A DNA stretch of 64,000 nt, taken from CAZMGV01 sp964565925 (lineage in GTDB: Bacteria; JAGRBM01; JAHCIT01). The position numbers and the translations under genes are program-made. The notes below the pieces were generated by a model. That model was not told the DNA's origin, did no database searches, and saw nothing but the letters and a program-made list of their open reading frames with translations. Shown here in pieces: positions 1 through 8,002 of this stretch. The number at the start of each line of letters is the position of its first letter. The first letter of the stretch is position 1. Where the stretch lies: the NCBI GenBank assembly GCA_964565925.1, contig CAZMGV010000013.1, positions 62,001-126,000 of the forward strand. The letters are read 5' to 3'.

Positions 1-1092
1 CCGGTTCGCCATCTCGTCGTGCGAGAAGTTTCCGTCCTGACCGAATGGCGTGGCACGCATCAGGTAGTAGCGGGTGAGGTCGGCGCCGTAGGCGTCAACC
101 AAGCGGTTCGGGTCCACCACGTTGCGCAGCGATTTCGACATCTTCTGGCCTTCGACCGTCCACCAGCCGTGGGCGTAGACCGTCTTGGGCAGCGGCACGC
201 CGGCCGACAGCAGAAACGTCGGCCAGTAGACCGTGTGGAACCGGATGATGTCCTTGCCGATCAGGTGCAGGACTTCGGCCCCGTCAGACGCCCAGAACTT
301 TTTGAACTTGTCGTCCTGTTTCGCCGGATCGGGGTCCCAGCCCAGCGCCGAGATGTAGTTCACCAGCGCGTCCATCCAGACGTAGGTGACGTGCTTCTCG
401 TCGCCGTCCACCGGAATGCCCCACGTGAATGTGGAACGTGAAACCGACAGGTCGCGCAGCTCGTTCTCCAGGAACGAGCGGATTTCGTTGAACCGCTCCG
501 GCGGCTGGATGAACTTCTGGTTGTCGGGCAAATCCTTCTGTCTGTCCAGCAGGGCGGGCAGTTCGCCGCCTTTGCCTTTCCCGAACCGGCTCATGCGGAA
601 GAAGTAGGACTCTTCCGCCAGTTTCGTGGCCGGTTTCTTGTGGATCGGGCAGTTGCCGTTTTCCAGTTCCTTCTCGGTGTAGAACTCCTCGCAGGCGGTG
701 CAGTAGAGACCTTCGTACCGGTCCTTGTAGATGTCGCCCCTGGCCTGGACGGTTTTCCAGAACTTGCGGACGACGGTCTTGTGCCGCTCCTGCGTGGTCC
801 GGATGAAGTCGTCGTTGGAGATGACGAGCCGCTGCCACAGTTTCTGGAAGTTCGGCACCACTTCGTCGCAGAACTTGAGCACGTCGGCGTCGGATCTGGC
901 GCCCTTGGCCTCGGCCGCCTCCTGCATCTTCTTGCCGTGCTCGTCGGTGCCGGTGAGGAAATAGACCTCGTAGCCCATCATCCGCTTGTACCGGGCGATC
1001 ACGTCGGCGGCGACGGTCGTATAGGCGTGTCCCAGATGGGGCACGTCGTTCGCGTAGTAGATGGGGGTCGTGACGTAGAAGGTCTTCGGCAT
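1..1092 (-). CDS. metG: methionyl-tRNA synthetase, 3' end outside the window
   Basis: Charges tRNA-Met with methionine in the cytosol. The reverse strand is open from the ATG at 1092 to the window edge, giving 364 codons. The class I signature HLGH lies at residues 19-22 and the KMSKS loop at 317-321. A zinc knuckle follows the family pattern, with CTAC at about 131-134 and CPIH at about 148-151. The N-terminal MPKTFYVTTPIYY is typical of bacterial MetG. The anticodon-binding part and any C-terminal EMAP-like dimerisation domain lie beyond base 1, so the gene is cut by the window and is not itself broken. It is divergent from the DUF983 gene, and repeat copy 1 lies between them. Confidence 0.96.
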   Translation of the reverse strand, partial: MPKTFYVTTPIYYANDVPHLGHAYTTVAADVIARYKRMMGYEVYFLTGTDEHGKKMQEAAEAKGARSDADVLKFCDEVVPNFQKLWQRLVISNDDFIRTTQERHKTVVRKFWKTVQARGDIYKDRYEGLYCTACEEFYTEKELENGNCPIHKKPATKLAEESYFFRMSRFGKGKGGELPALLDRQKDLPDNQKFIQPPERFNEIRSFLENELRDLSVSRSTFTWGIPVDGDEKHVTYVWMDALVNYISALGWDPDPAKQDDKFKKFWASDGAEVLHLIGKDIIRFHTVYWPTFLLSAGVPLPKTVYAHGWWTVEGQKMSKSLRNVVDPNRLVDAYGADLTRYYLMRATPFGQDGNFSHDEMANR

Positions 1093-1189
1093 GACGGTGG
1101 TTTAGCGGGCAGTTGGTTAGAGGTAAAGGGAGGACAGTTTCGCCGTTTGCCCCTGTGCGAGTAAGCTATTCATGCAGGTATCAGGCGGT

Positions 1190-1287
1190 GGGGGAGGGGT
1201 TCCCGAACCCTACCCCTTATTGCCTGGGTTGTATCGAGTCAGTCCGGCTGACGCAGGTTCGGGGTACGGGTTCGGGAACCCCTCCCC
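1190..1287 (+). repeat. palindromic dispersed repeat, copy 1
   Basis: About 98 bp. The outer arms are near-perfect inverted repeats: the left arm begins GGGGAGGGGTTCCCGAACCC and the right arm ends GGGTTCGGGAACCCCTCCCC. The ~44-bp centre holds a second small hairpin, GTCAG-N5-CTGAC. The same unit recurs at about 28185-28283 (same orientation) and 38442-38538 (inverted). It sits in the divergent metG/DUF983 intergenic region. No transposase or clear target duplication was seen. Confidence 0.9.
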
Positions 1288-1335
1288 TCGCCGCCCAACT
1301 GGACTCACTCATATTCCCGTAGAAAGGAGCCACCC

Positions 1336-1716
1336 ATGCAACCCGCCATCGAACGTCCGCCGTTCTGGACCGTCACCGGGCGGGCGCTCAAGCTCCGGTG
1401 TCCGCGCTGCGGGCAGGGGAAGCTCTATAAATCCTGGCTGGAGATGCACCCGGAATGCCCCGAGTGCGGGCTGGAGGTCTCCCACGAGCACGGGTTTTTC
1501 ATCGGGTCGATCTATCTGAACTACGGCGCGACCGCCGGGCTTGTGATGATCTCTTACTATCTGATGCGCGTGCATACGGACTGGCCGCTGCCGGCGATGA
1601 TCGGAATACTGCTGGTCATCGGCAGTGCCGTACCGGCAGTGGCAACCCGGTGGTCCCGTGCGCTGTGGCTCAATTGGGACTACTATCTGGGACCATTCCG
1701 GGAGCCCAACGCCTGA
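1336..1716 (+). CDS. DUF983 family small membrane protein
   Basis: 126 residues. A zinc-ribbon-like N-terminus carries CPRCG at about 23-27 and CPEC at about 40-43, followed by two hydrophobic segments at about 60-77 and 84-103. This is the DUF983 layout. The family's function is not established. AAAGGAG at 1322-1328 precedes the ATG. It ends 2 bp before the CDF exporter, so the two are probably co-transcribed, which hints at a metal or membrane role (inference). Confidence 0.8.
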   Translation: MQPAIERPPFWTVTGRALKLRCPRCGQGKLYKSWLEMHPECPECGLEVSHEHGFFIGSIYLNYGATAGLVMISYYLMRVHTDWPLPAMIGILLVIGSAVPAVATRWSRALWLNWDYYLGPFREPNA

Positions 1717-1718
1717 CC

Positions 1719-2669
1719 ATGTCGACGGATCACGACCATCATCACGATCATCACGGACACGAGCATGGCCACGACCATCATCATGGTCATGGGCACGGCC
1801 ATCCAAATGCGTTCGCGTTCGGAACGGGGGTCAATCTCCTGTTCGTCGTGGTCGAAGGCGCGGCCGGGTTCTGGGCCGGGTCGATGGCGCTGCTCGCCGA
1901 TGCCGGGCACAACCTGGGCGACGCGGCCGGGCTGCTGCTCGCCTGGGTGGCGGTGGTGCTGGCCAGACGCCGGCCGACGGCCCGCCATTCGTACGGTCTG
2001 AAGCGCCTGACGATTCTGGCCGCTTTCGCCAACGCGTTTATTATCGCCTCGACCGCGGGGGCGCTGATGGTCGAATCGGCCACCCATTTGATGAACCCGC
2101 ACCCGGTGCCCGCCAAGATCGTCCTCTGGGTGTCGGCGGCGGGCGTCGTCGTGAACGGCGGTTCGGCGCTGCTGTTCCTGCGGGGGCGCAAGAACGACCT
2201 GAACATCCGGGCCGCCTACCTGCATCTGGCCGCCGACGCGGCGATCTCGCTGGGCGTCGTCGTGACCGGCGTGATCATGCTGTATACCGGGTGGTACTGG
2301 CTGGACCCGCTGGCCGGTGTGCTGGTGACGGCGTTCATCTTCTGGAACGCATGGGCGCTGCTCAAGGAGTCGTTCGCGCTGTCACTGGACGCTGTTCCCG
2401 CCGGGGTGGACCCGGAGGCCGTGAAAACGTTTCTGCTCGGGATGAAAGGCGTCGCCGGTATCCACGACCTGCACATCTGGGCGCTCAGTACCACGGAGAC
2501 GGCGCTGACCGCGCATCTCGTGGTACCGGAACCCGCCGGCGCGCCGGACCGGTTCATCTCGGAGGTCCGGCGCGCGCTCCATACCGAGTTCGACATCAAT
2601 CACACGACCATTCAGGTCGAGTGCGAGAGCTGCCCGGTCGAGTGCAGCAACGGGTCACACGAGTTTTAA
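1719..2669 (+). CDS. cation diffusion facilitator (Zn/Co/Cd exporter, CzcD/ZitB-like)
   Basis: 316 residues. Exports divalent metal ions across the inner membrane by proton antiport. A histidine-rich N-terminus (residues 4-27, mostly His, Asp and Gly) is followed by six transmembrane segments. Intramembrane metal-site motifs are visible as HNLGD (TM2) and HLAAD (TM5). The soluble C-terminal domain contains HDLHIW and ends in a short Cys-containing tail (CESCPVEC). The ATG at 1719 was chosen because a longer upstream reading frame overlaps DUF983 and the conserved His-rich start begins here. Its 3' end overlaps the convergent bcp gene by 15 bp. Confidence 0.93.
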   Translation: MSTDHDHHHDHHGHEHGHDHHHGHGHGHPNAFAFGTGVNLLFVVVEGAAGFWAGSMALLADAGHNLGDAAGLLLAWVAVVLARRRPTARHSYGLKRLTILAAFANAFIIASTAGALMVESATHLMNPHPVPAKIVLWVSAAGVVVNGGSALLFLRGRKNDLNIRAAYLHLAADAAISLGVVVTGVIMLYTGWYWLDPLAGVLVTAFIFWNAWALLKESFALSLDAVPAGVDPEAVKTFLLGMKGVAGIHDLHIWALSTTETALTAHLVVPEPAGAPDRFISEVRRALHTEFDINHTTIQVECESCPVECSNGSHEF

Positions 2670-3122
2670 CACTTCGTCGACATGCCCTTCGATCTGGACC
2701 TTGGGCCAGATCTTCTCGATCCGGCCGTCTTCGCCGATCAGCACCGTCGTGCGCTCGATCCCCTTTACCTTCTTGCCGTACATCATCTTGTCCTTGAGGA
2801 TCCCCCAGGAGGTGACGACGTCCAGGTCGGCATCCGCCAGCAGCGGGTAGTTGAGCTTGTGCTTGTCGCGGAATTTCGCTTTCGATTTCGCGTCGAGCTT
2901 GGAGACGCCGAAGACGGCGACGCCTTTTTTCTTGAATTTGGAGTAGTTGTCCCTGAAGTCGCAGGCTTCGATCGTGCAGCCCGGGGTCATGTCCTTGGGA
3001 TAGAAAAACAGGACCACTTTCTGGCCCTTGAGTTTCGAGAGGGTGACCTTGTCGCCGGAGTCGCTCTCCAGCGTGAAATCGGGGGCTTTCTGGCCTTCCT
3101 TGATTGCGGCGGCGGCTGCCAT
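2655..3122 (-). CDS. bcp: thioredoxin-dependent peroxiredoxin (Bcp/PrxQ)
   Basis: 155 residues. Reduces hydrogen peroxide and organic hydroperoxides in the cytosol using thioredoxin. The peroxidatic motif DMTPGCT is at about residues 44-50, with a second cysteine five residues on (CTIEAC), the PrxQ-type resolving position. Length matches the family. Convergent with the metal exporter, overlapping its last 15 bp. A GGAGG lies about 12 bp before the ATG, a long spacing, so the start could be slightly different. Confidence 0.94.
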   Translation of the reverse strand: MAAAAAIKEGQKAPDFTLESDSGDKVTLSKLKGQKVVLFFYPKDMTPGCTIEACDFRDNYSKFKKKGVAVFGVSKLDAKSKAKFRDKHKLNYPLLADADLDVVTSWGILKDKMMYGKKVKGIERTTVLIGEDGRIEKIWPKVQIEGHVDEVLKLV

Positions 3123-3237
3123 GTTCGTATCGAACCTCCGGGAAACTGAATGGCGCCCATTCGAGCCCGGAATTCCGCGTCCGTCAACGCGTTTCGCGTG
3201 GACCTGCCTCGTGAAAAACGGCTAGATTCGGAACGAA

Positions 3238-3648
3238 ATGCTGCTCAACCCCAATACCAACGATATCGACAAGATCATCCAGTATCGCGCCGACAAGATG
3301 GAACCCGGCAAGGCGGTGTATTCTTTTGAATGCACCCACAACATGCACAGTCCGGCGAACCGCCTGCACGGCGGCGTGATTTTCTACGTCTGCGACCATG
3401 CCATGGGGGCGGCTCTGGCGGGCATGCTCAACTTCAAGGAAGGGGAGCTGCCGGCCACCCTCGACATGTCGATCCACTACTTCCGGTCGGTGAAAGAGGG
3501 AAAGATCACCGTTGACGCCCGTGTGGTGGTGAAGCAGCGCACGGTGGCCTACACCGAATGCGACGTTCACGATGCCGAAGGCCGGATGCTCGCCAAGTGC
3601 ACGGCCACTTACTACATCCAGAACGTGAACCGCGCGAAGCAGGGCTGA
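3238..3648 (+). CDS. PaaI-family hotdog thioesterase
   Basis: 136 residues. Likely hydrolyses an acyl-CoA or aryl-CoA thioester. The single hotdog fold shows the family motif around NRLHGGVIFYVCDHAMG, followed by TLDMSIHYFR and a C-terminal strand AKCTATYYI. The substrate cannot be read from sequence. The stop codon is 11 bp before the shikimate kinase start, so the two may be co-transcribed. Confidence 0.85.
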   Translation: MLLNPNTNDIDKIIQYRADKMEPGKAVYSFECTHNMHSPANRLHGGVIFYVCDHAMGAALAGMLNFKEGELPATLDMSIHYFRSVKEGKITVDARVVVKQRTVAYTECDVHDAEGRMLAKCTATYYIQNVNRAKQG

Positions 3649-3659
3649 CCGCCGGACCG

Positions 3660-4238
3660 ATGGGCAAACCGATGGGCGATCTCAAACCGATCGAGAACCT
3701 GGTGTTCATCGGGTTCATGACCAGCGGAAAATCGACGCAGGCGCGACTCTTTGCCAAAGCGTGGGGCTGGACGCTGGTCGACACGGACGACCTGATTGCC
3801 GAAAAAACAGGCCGCACCCCCGGGGAAATTATCGCAGCCGATGGGGAAGAATCGTTCCGCCGCATCGAAACGGAGACGCTCCGGGCACTCGTATCGACGT
3901 CTCCGAAACACCACGTTGTCTCCACCGGCGGAGGTATGGCCGCCCGCGAGGAGAACTGGCCGTTGCTGAAGGCACTGGGGCCGATCGTCGCGCTGTGGGT
4001 CTCTCCGGAGACGGCCGTGTACCGGCACAATAACGCCTCCCGGAAGGTGAAGCGGCCGCTCCTCGAGACGGAGGACCCGGTTAACCGTGCGAAAGAACTC
4101 CTCGAAAAGCGGATGCCGTTCTATGAACGGGCGGAGATTCAGCTGAAGACCGACGGCAAGGTAAAGGATGCGGTCCAGAATGAACTGACGGAAAAACTTG
4201 CGCGGCTGTACGAACTGCCTCCACCGAAACGTAACTAG
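3660..4238 (+). CDS. aroK: shikimate kinase
   Basis: 192 residues. Phosphorylates shikimate at the 3-hydroxyl in the chorismate pathway. The P-loop GFMTSGKST is at about 18-26, DTDDLI is the magnesium/shikimate site, FRRIE carries the shikimate-binding arginine, and STGGG is the Walker-B-like loop. ATG 3660 is preferred over an upstream frame that overlaps the thioesterase; a second ATG at 3672 is possible. The stop codon lies inside a perfect palindrome (4233-4249). Confidence 0.92.
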   Translation: MGKPMGDLKPIENLVFIGFMTSGKSTQARLFAKAWGWTLVDTDDLIAEKTGRTPGEIIAADGEESFRRIETETLRALVSTSPKHHVVSTGGGMAAREENWPLLKALGPIVALWVSPETAVYRHNNASRKVKRPLLETEDPVNRAKELLEKRMPFYERAEIQLKTDGKVKDAVQNELTEKLARLYELPPPKRN

Positions 4239-4249
4239 CTCAGCTAGTT
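4233..4249. promoter_or_regulatory. perfect palindrome over the aroK stop codon
   Basis: AACTAGCT, one C, AGCTAGTT: 8-bp perfect arms spanning the TAG stop at 4236-4238. No T-tract follows, so a classical intrinsic terminator is unlikely. It could be an operator for the downstream PilZ gene or a weak 3'-end hairpin. Confidence 0.45.
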
Positions 4250-4272
4250 TACGGCTAAATCATTTCGGGCAC

Positions 4273-4321
4273 TTAGCGGATAAATATCACAACCGGGATA
4301 ATGGTATTGGAATTGCATTCC
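4273..4321 (+). promoter_or_regulatory. possible promoter and operator for the PilZ gene
   Basis: GATAAT at 4297-4302 is a fair -10 box. TTAGCG lies 18 bp upstream as a weak -35. An inverted repeat GGAAT-TGC-ATTCC (4309-4321) covers the predicted start point. Weak evidence. Confidence 0.3.
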
Positions 4322-4385
4322 TGGAGGGGTGGGCCGTTGCGTTCGTACCAGAATGCAATGGGCGGGGGCGGCTTGGAGCGCAAAA

Positions 4386-4769
4386 ATGCCGGCAACGAGT
4401 CTTAAATTGAACACAGCTGATAACCGACGGGCTCCCCGTCATAAGGCCCGTCTGAAGGTGCGTTTCAAGACGCCGCGGGCGTTCATCCAGGAATACTCCG
4501 TCAATATCTCCAAGGGCGGCATCTTCATACAGACGAATCTGAAGCTGGACCGCGAAGATCCGGTGGAACTGATCATTCATCTCCCCCATACGGGCCGCGA
4601 CATTACCCTTCAGGCCCGCGTTGCCTGGGTGCTGTCGGAAGAGCAGGCCAAGCCGGCTGGCAAACATGCGGGCCTCGGACTCGAAATTATTAACCTCGCA
4701 AAAGAAGAGCGGGAGCTGTTCGAGCTCTATATCGACCGCATTACCGAGACCGGTTCACTCGACGAATAA
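4386..4769 (+). CDS. PilZ domain protein (myxobacterial type)
   Basis: 127 residues, essentially a single PilZ domain, so a likely cyclic-di-GMP receptor. The binding signature is visible as RRAPRHKAR near the N-terminus (RxxxR) and NISKGGIFI (N/DxSxxG). The overall pattern resembles the TIGR02266 group found in myxobacteria. GGAG 9 bp upstream supports the ATG at 4386 rather than the longer upstream frame. No output domain is present, so it probably acts by protein contact on motility or surface functions (inference). Confidence 0.85.
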   Translation: MPATSLKLNTADNRRAPRHKARLKVRFKTPRAFIQEYSVNISKGGIFIQTNLKLDREDPVELIIHLPHTGRDITLQARVAWVLSEEQAKPAGKHAGLGLEIINLAKEERELFELYIDRITETGSLDE

Positions 4770-4823
4770 TTGACACCTGGTAGATATTTTGACGATCTGG
4801 GCGGTGACGGTAACCGTCCAGAG

Positions 4824-4837
4824 GGTCATTTTTGACC
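4824..4837. promoter_or_regulatory. inverted repeat upstream of the sigma-54-type promoter
   Basis: GGTCA-TTTT-TGACC, perfect 5-bp arms, about 130 bp upstream of the promoter at 4956. The position suits an activator site for a sigma-54 enhancer-binding protein, but no such protein is identified here. Confidence 0.3.
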
Positions 4838-4955
4838 GTAATTGCCACGCAAAAATGGCATTTCAGACCCGGTTCGATCCAGATTAAAACGGTTTCGGGT
4901 TTCTGACGGCCGTTCAGGCCGCCAAATTCCAGACAGGTCCTGTTTTCCCGGAAGT

Positions 4956-4970
4956 TGGCATTCTCCTTGC
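4956..4970 (+). promoter_or_regulatory. sigma-54-type (-24/-12) promoter
   Basis: TGGCATTCTCCTTGC has the invariant GG and GC separated by exactly 10 bp, matching the RpoN core pattern TGGCA-N6-TTGC. It ends 27 bp before the ATG at 4998, the usual distance to a start point and ribosome site. Confidence 0.6.
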
Positions 4971-4997
4971 GTAAGAGGGCCTGTTCCGGGAGAACTC

Positions 4998-5591
4998 ATG
5001 GACACAGCGTGGAACCAGCCAGTTGAGAAAGATGGAAACAGTTGCGCCGCCGCACCGCGCCATCTGGCTCCGCTTCTGGCCGGGTTCAGCGCGGCCGTCC
5101 TGATCCTGGTGGCGGGAGGCGCCGCCTATCAGGCAAATGCGCGTCTGGGCGCCGCGGCTCGCGACTACCGCTCGCGCGGGGTGGTGTCGGGGCTGGTCCA
5201 GCGCCTCTCGAAACTCTCGCACGAAACGAATGCGGCCGCCCGGGAGTTCGTCCTGGACGGGCATGCCGAAGCGAAAGCGAAACTCGCGGCGCTCAGCCGT
5301 GACCTTAAGGAACTTGCCGCCGACGCGGAACGCGTACCGGTGATCGACGGTGAACGGCGGGCGCAACTCGGCCGTCTCGCCGCCTCGGTGCGTGAACTGT
5401 CCGACTGTGCCGCAATGCTGGGCGCGTGGAGCCAGGCTTCGGGCGATGGCGGCAACAGCAGTGACAACCTCGCCCGGGAAGCGGGCGCCACCTATCTGCT
5501 CATCGACGGATACGTGGAGCAGCTCAACACGCTTTCCGCCAGCCTCGATCTCTCCGCCCGCACGACCAGCCGCCAGACCGCCGCGCTGTAA
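4998..5591 (+). CDS. single-pass membrane protein with CHASE3-like helical sensor region, no output domain
   Basis: 197 residues. Residues 1-22 are cytoplasmic, a transmembrane helix spans about 24-44, and the rest is an Ala/Leu/Arg/Glu-rich helical region. It resembles the periplasmic CHASE3 or four-helix sensor module of histidine kinases and chemoreceptors. The chain stops before any second membrane helix, HAMP, kinase or MCP domain. GGGAG just upstream supports the ATG at 4998. Transcription is probably RpoN-dependent from the promoter at 4956. It may be a decayed receptor or a stand-alone sensor subunit. Confidence 0.6.
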   Translation: MDTAWNQPVEKDGNSCAAAPRHLAPLLAGFSAAVLILVAGGAAYQANARLGAAARDYRSRGVVSGLVQRLSKLSHETNAAAREFVLDGHAEAKAKLAALSRDLKELAADAERVPVIDGERRAQLGRLAASVRELSDCAAMLGAWSQASGDGGNSSDNLAREAGATYLLIDGYVEQLNTLSASLDLSARTTSRQTAAL

Positions 5592-5719
5592 ACGCCGCGC
5601 TTGCGGGTACCCCGCAAAAACCCCTCCCGTACTACTGCCCTTGACACCCGCCTTGGGGTATGGTCTTTACGGCGGAACGGAAAAGCGTGCCAACGGACGG
5701 CGTTTCCGCCGAAAACCCA

Positions 5720-6442
5720 ATGAATAAACCGGCTTACAAGCGAGTTCTTCTCAAACTGTCGGGCGAGGCGCTGCAGGGAACGACGGGCTACGGCCTGGAC
5801 CCCGAGACGCTCGAGCGTATTTCCAAGGAGATCGCCGAGATCGTCGCCATGGGCGTCGAACTGTCGGTCGTCATCGGCGGCGGCAATATCTTCCGCGGCC
5901 TGTCGGGGGCGTCCAAGGGTATGGACCGCTCGACCGCCGACTACATGGGCATGATGGCCACGGTCATCAACGCGCTGGCGCTCCAGGACTCGTTCGAGCG
6001 AGCCGGGGTTCCCACCCGCGTTCAGTCGGCGATCCGCATGGACGCCGTGGCCGAGCCCTACATCCGCCGCCGGGCCATGCGTCACCTCGAGAAGCGCCGC
6101 GTGGTGATCTTCGCCGCCGGCACGGGCAATCCGTATTTCACGACCGACACGACGGCCGCGCTGCGCGCGAACGAGGTCGGCGCGGAAGTGATCCTGAAAG
6201 CCACCAAAGTGGACGGGATCTACGATTCCGACCCGATGAAGAACAAGAACGCGGTGCGGTTCGACCGGGTGTCGTTCCGGGACGCGCTGCACAAGGATCT
6301 GAAGGTGATGGACGCCACGGCCTTCGCCATGGCGATGGATACCAAGCTGCCGATCATTGTTTTCGACCTTCACAAGTCGGGTAATATCCGCAAGGTGATC
6401 ATGGGCGAGAAGGTCGGCACACTGGTGTGCGAAACGGTCTGA
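5720..6442 (+). CDS. pyrH: UMP kinase
   Basis: 240 residues. Phosphorylates UMP to UDP; an amino-acid-kinase-fold hexamer regulated by GTP and UTP in relatives. LLKLSGEALQG near the N-terminus, VIGGGNIFRG, and KATKVDGIYDSDP are the conserved nucleotide and UMP sites. The ATG at 5720 (MNKPAYKRV) gives the usual length; the reading frame continues upstream but without conservation. TTGACA at 5641 may be a -35 box, though no good -10 follows. First gene of the pyrH-frr-uppS set. Confidence 0.97.
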   Translation: MNKPAYKRVLLKLSGEALQGTTGYGLDPETLERISKEIAEIVAMGVELSVVIGGGNIFRGLSGASKGMDRSTADYMGMMATVINALALQDSFERAGVPTRVQSAIRMDAVAEPYIRRRAMRHLEKRRVVIFAAGTGNPYFTTDTTAALRANEVGAEVILKATKVDGIYDSDPMKNKNAVRFDRVSFRDALHKDLKVMDATAFAMAMDTKLPIIVFDLHKSGNIRKVIMGEKVGTLVCETV

Positions 6443-6470
6443 CCAGGGCCGTCATAACGGGAGACAGGCG

Positions 6471-7031
6471 ATGAGCCAGGACAAGATTTTCAAGGACCTC
6501 AACGACGGCATCAAGACCGCCATGGACGTGATGGGGCGCGAGTTCTCGGGCCTGCGGACCGGACGCGCCCACCCGTCGCTGGTCGACAACCTCAAGATCG
6601 AGGTCTACGGGCAGCACATGCCGCTGAAAGCGGTTGCGACGATCACCGTCTCCGACGCCCGGACCATCGCCATCACCCCGTTCGATCCGTCGCAGACGGC
6701 GATCATCGAAAAGGGGATCATGACGAGCGAACTGGGTATCACGCCGACCAACGACGGCAAGCTGCTCCGGGTGATCCTGCCGGAACTGACCGTCGACCGG
6801 CGCAAGGAACTGGCCAAGCTCGCCAAGCAGATGGCCGAGAACTGCAAGGTGTCGATCCGTCAGCACCGCCAGAAGGCGAACGACGCCTTGAAGGCGATGG
6901 AAAAGAACAAAGAGCTGTCCCAGGACGACGTGAAGAAGAGCACCGCCAAGGTGCAGACGGTCGTCGACGACGCCACCAAGAAGGTGGACGCGAACCTGAA
7001 GAACAAGGACGCCGAGATCACCGGCGGGTAA
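6471..7031 (+). CDS. frr: ribosome recycling factor
   Basis: 186 residues, full length. Releases 50S subunits and mRNA after termination together with EF-G. The three-helix bundle sequence is clear: FSGLRTGRAHPSL near the N-terminus and the C-terminal helix with RQHRQKANDALK and TKKVDANLKNKDAEI. GGAGA precedes the ATG. It lies 28 bp after pyrH and is followed by a strong terminator-like hairpin before uppS. Confidence 0.97.
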   Translation: MSQDKIFKDLNDGIKTAMDVMGREFSGLRTGRAHPSLVDNLKIEVYGQHMPLKAVATITVSDARTIAITPFDPSQTAIIEKGIMTSELGITPTNDGKLLRVILPELTVDRRKELAKLAKQMAENCKVSIRQHRQKANDALKAMEKNKELSQDDVKKSTAKVQTVVDDATKKVDANLKNKDAEITGG

Positions 7032-7054
7032 CCGGACGGCCCTACGGCGGTTCA

Positions 7055-7092
7055 GGGGTGCAGTCCGGACCGGCCTGCACCCCTTTGTTTTT
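7055..7092 (+). terminator. intrinsic terminator between frr and uppS
   Basis: Perfect 9-bp stem GGGGTGCAG / CTGCACCCC with an 11-nt loop, followed by TTTGTTTTT. The T-tract ends 26 bp before the uppS start, so it acts either as an attenuator or as the end of a separate unit. Confidence 0.85.
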
Positions 7093-7118
7093 CCGTTTCC
7101 ATCAGGGAGAATGCCCGC

Positions 7119-7895
7119 ATGGCCTTTGGAAAGTCGAAAGCGAAACCGGCGGCGGAAGAGCCGGAAGTCCGCATCCCGCGCCATGTCGCCATTATCATGG
7201 ACGGCAACGGCCGCTGGGCCCAGAACCGCGGACTGCCGCGCGTGCTGGGACACCGTGAAGGGGTCAAGGCCGTCCGGGCGACCGTGCAGTCGTGCGCCGA
7301 GCTGGGCGTCAAGTATCTCACTCTCTATGCCTTCTCGACCGAGAACTGGAGCCGCCCCCGGCCGGAAGTCTCGGCCCTCATGCACATGCTGGACGAATAC
7401 CTGCTGATCGAAGAGAAAGAGCTGATCGAGCAGGGGATCCGGCTCAACGCCATCGGCGAACTGGACCTTCTTCCCAAGGGGGTGCGTAATCACCTCCAGT
7501 CGGTGATGTCCGCGACCGCCGGCTGCAAGGGGATGGTGCTGACGCTGGCGGTTTCGTACGGCTCGCGCAGCGAGATCGTCCGGGGGATCCAGGTGATCGC
7601 CCGCAAGGCGCAGAACGGTTCCATCAAGCCCGAAGACATCGACGACAGGATGATCTCGGCGCATCTCTACACCGCCGACATGCCCGATCCCGACCTGCTC
7701 ATCCGCACGAGCGGCGAGCAGCGCATCTCGAACTTCCTGCTCTGGCAGCTCGCCTACGCGGAGATCTATTTTTCAAAGACCTTCTGGCCCGACTTCCGCA
7801 AGCGCCACATCGTGGAAGCGTTCGAGAGCTACACCGCCCGCCAGCGCCGCTTCGGCAAGACCGGCGAGCAGCTCAAGGACGAGAAAAAGAAGTAA
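7119..7895 (+). CDS. uppS: isoprenyl transferase (undecaprenyl diphosphate synthase)
   Basis: 258 residues. A cis-prenyltransferase that builds the C55 lipid carrier from FPP and IPP for wall and polysaccharide synthesis. Conserved motifs: HVAIIMDGNGRWAQ with the catalytic Asp, GHREGVKAVR, LYAFSTENWSRP, and DLLIRTSGEQRISNFLLWQ plus the C-terminal AEIYF. AGGGAGA upstream supports the ATG. Separated from frr by an intrinsic terminator, so its expression may be partly uncoupled from frr. Confidence 0.97.
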   Translation: MAFGKSKAKPAAEEPEVRIPRHVAIIMDGNGRWAQNRGLPRVLGHREGVKAVRATVQSCAELGVKYLTLYAFSTENWSRPRPEVSALMHMLDEYLLIEEKELIEQGIRLNAIGELDLLPKGVRNHLQSVMSATAGCKGMVLTLAVSYGSRSEIVRGIQVIARKAQNGSIKPEDIDDRMISAHLYTADMPDPDLLIRTSGEQRISNFLLWQLAYAEIYFSKTFWPDFRKRHIVEAFESYTARQRRFGKTGEQLKDEKKK

Positions 7896-8002
7896 GTTCT
7901 TGCATCAGGTGCGTCGGGCCATCCGGTTTGCCGCTGAAACCCCTTCCGGTTAGTTTCCCGTTTGTCAGTCGGTCCCTGGCGGTCTGACTTTACTTGACCC
8001 CT

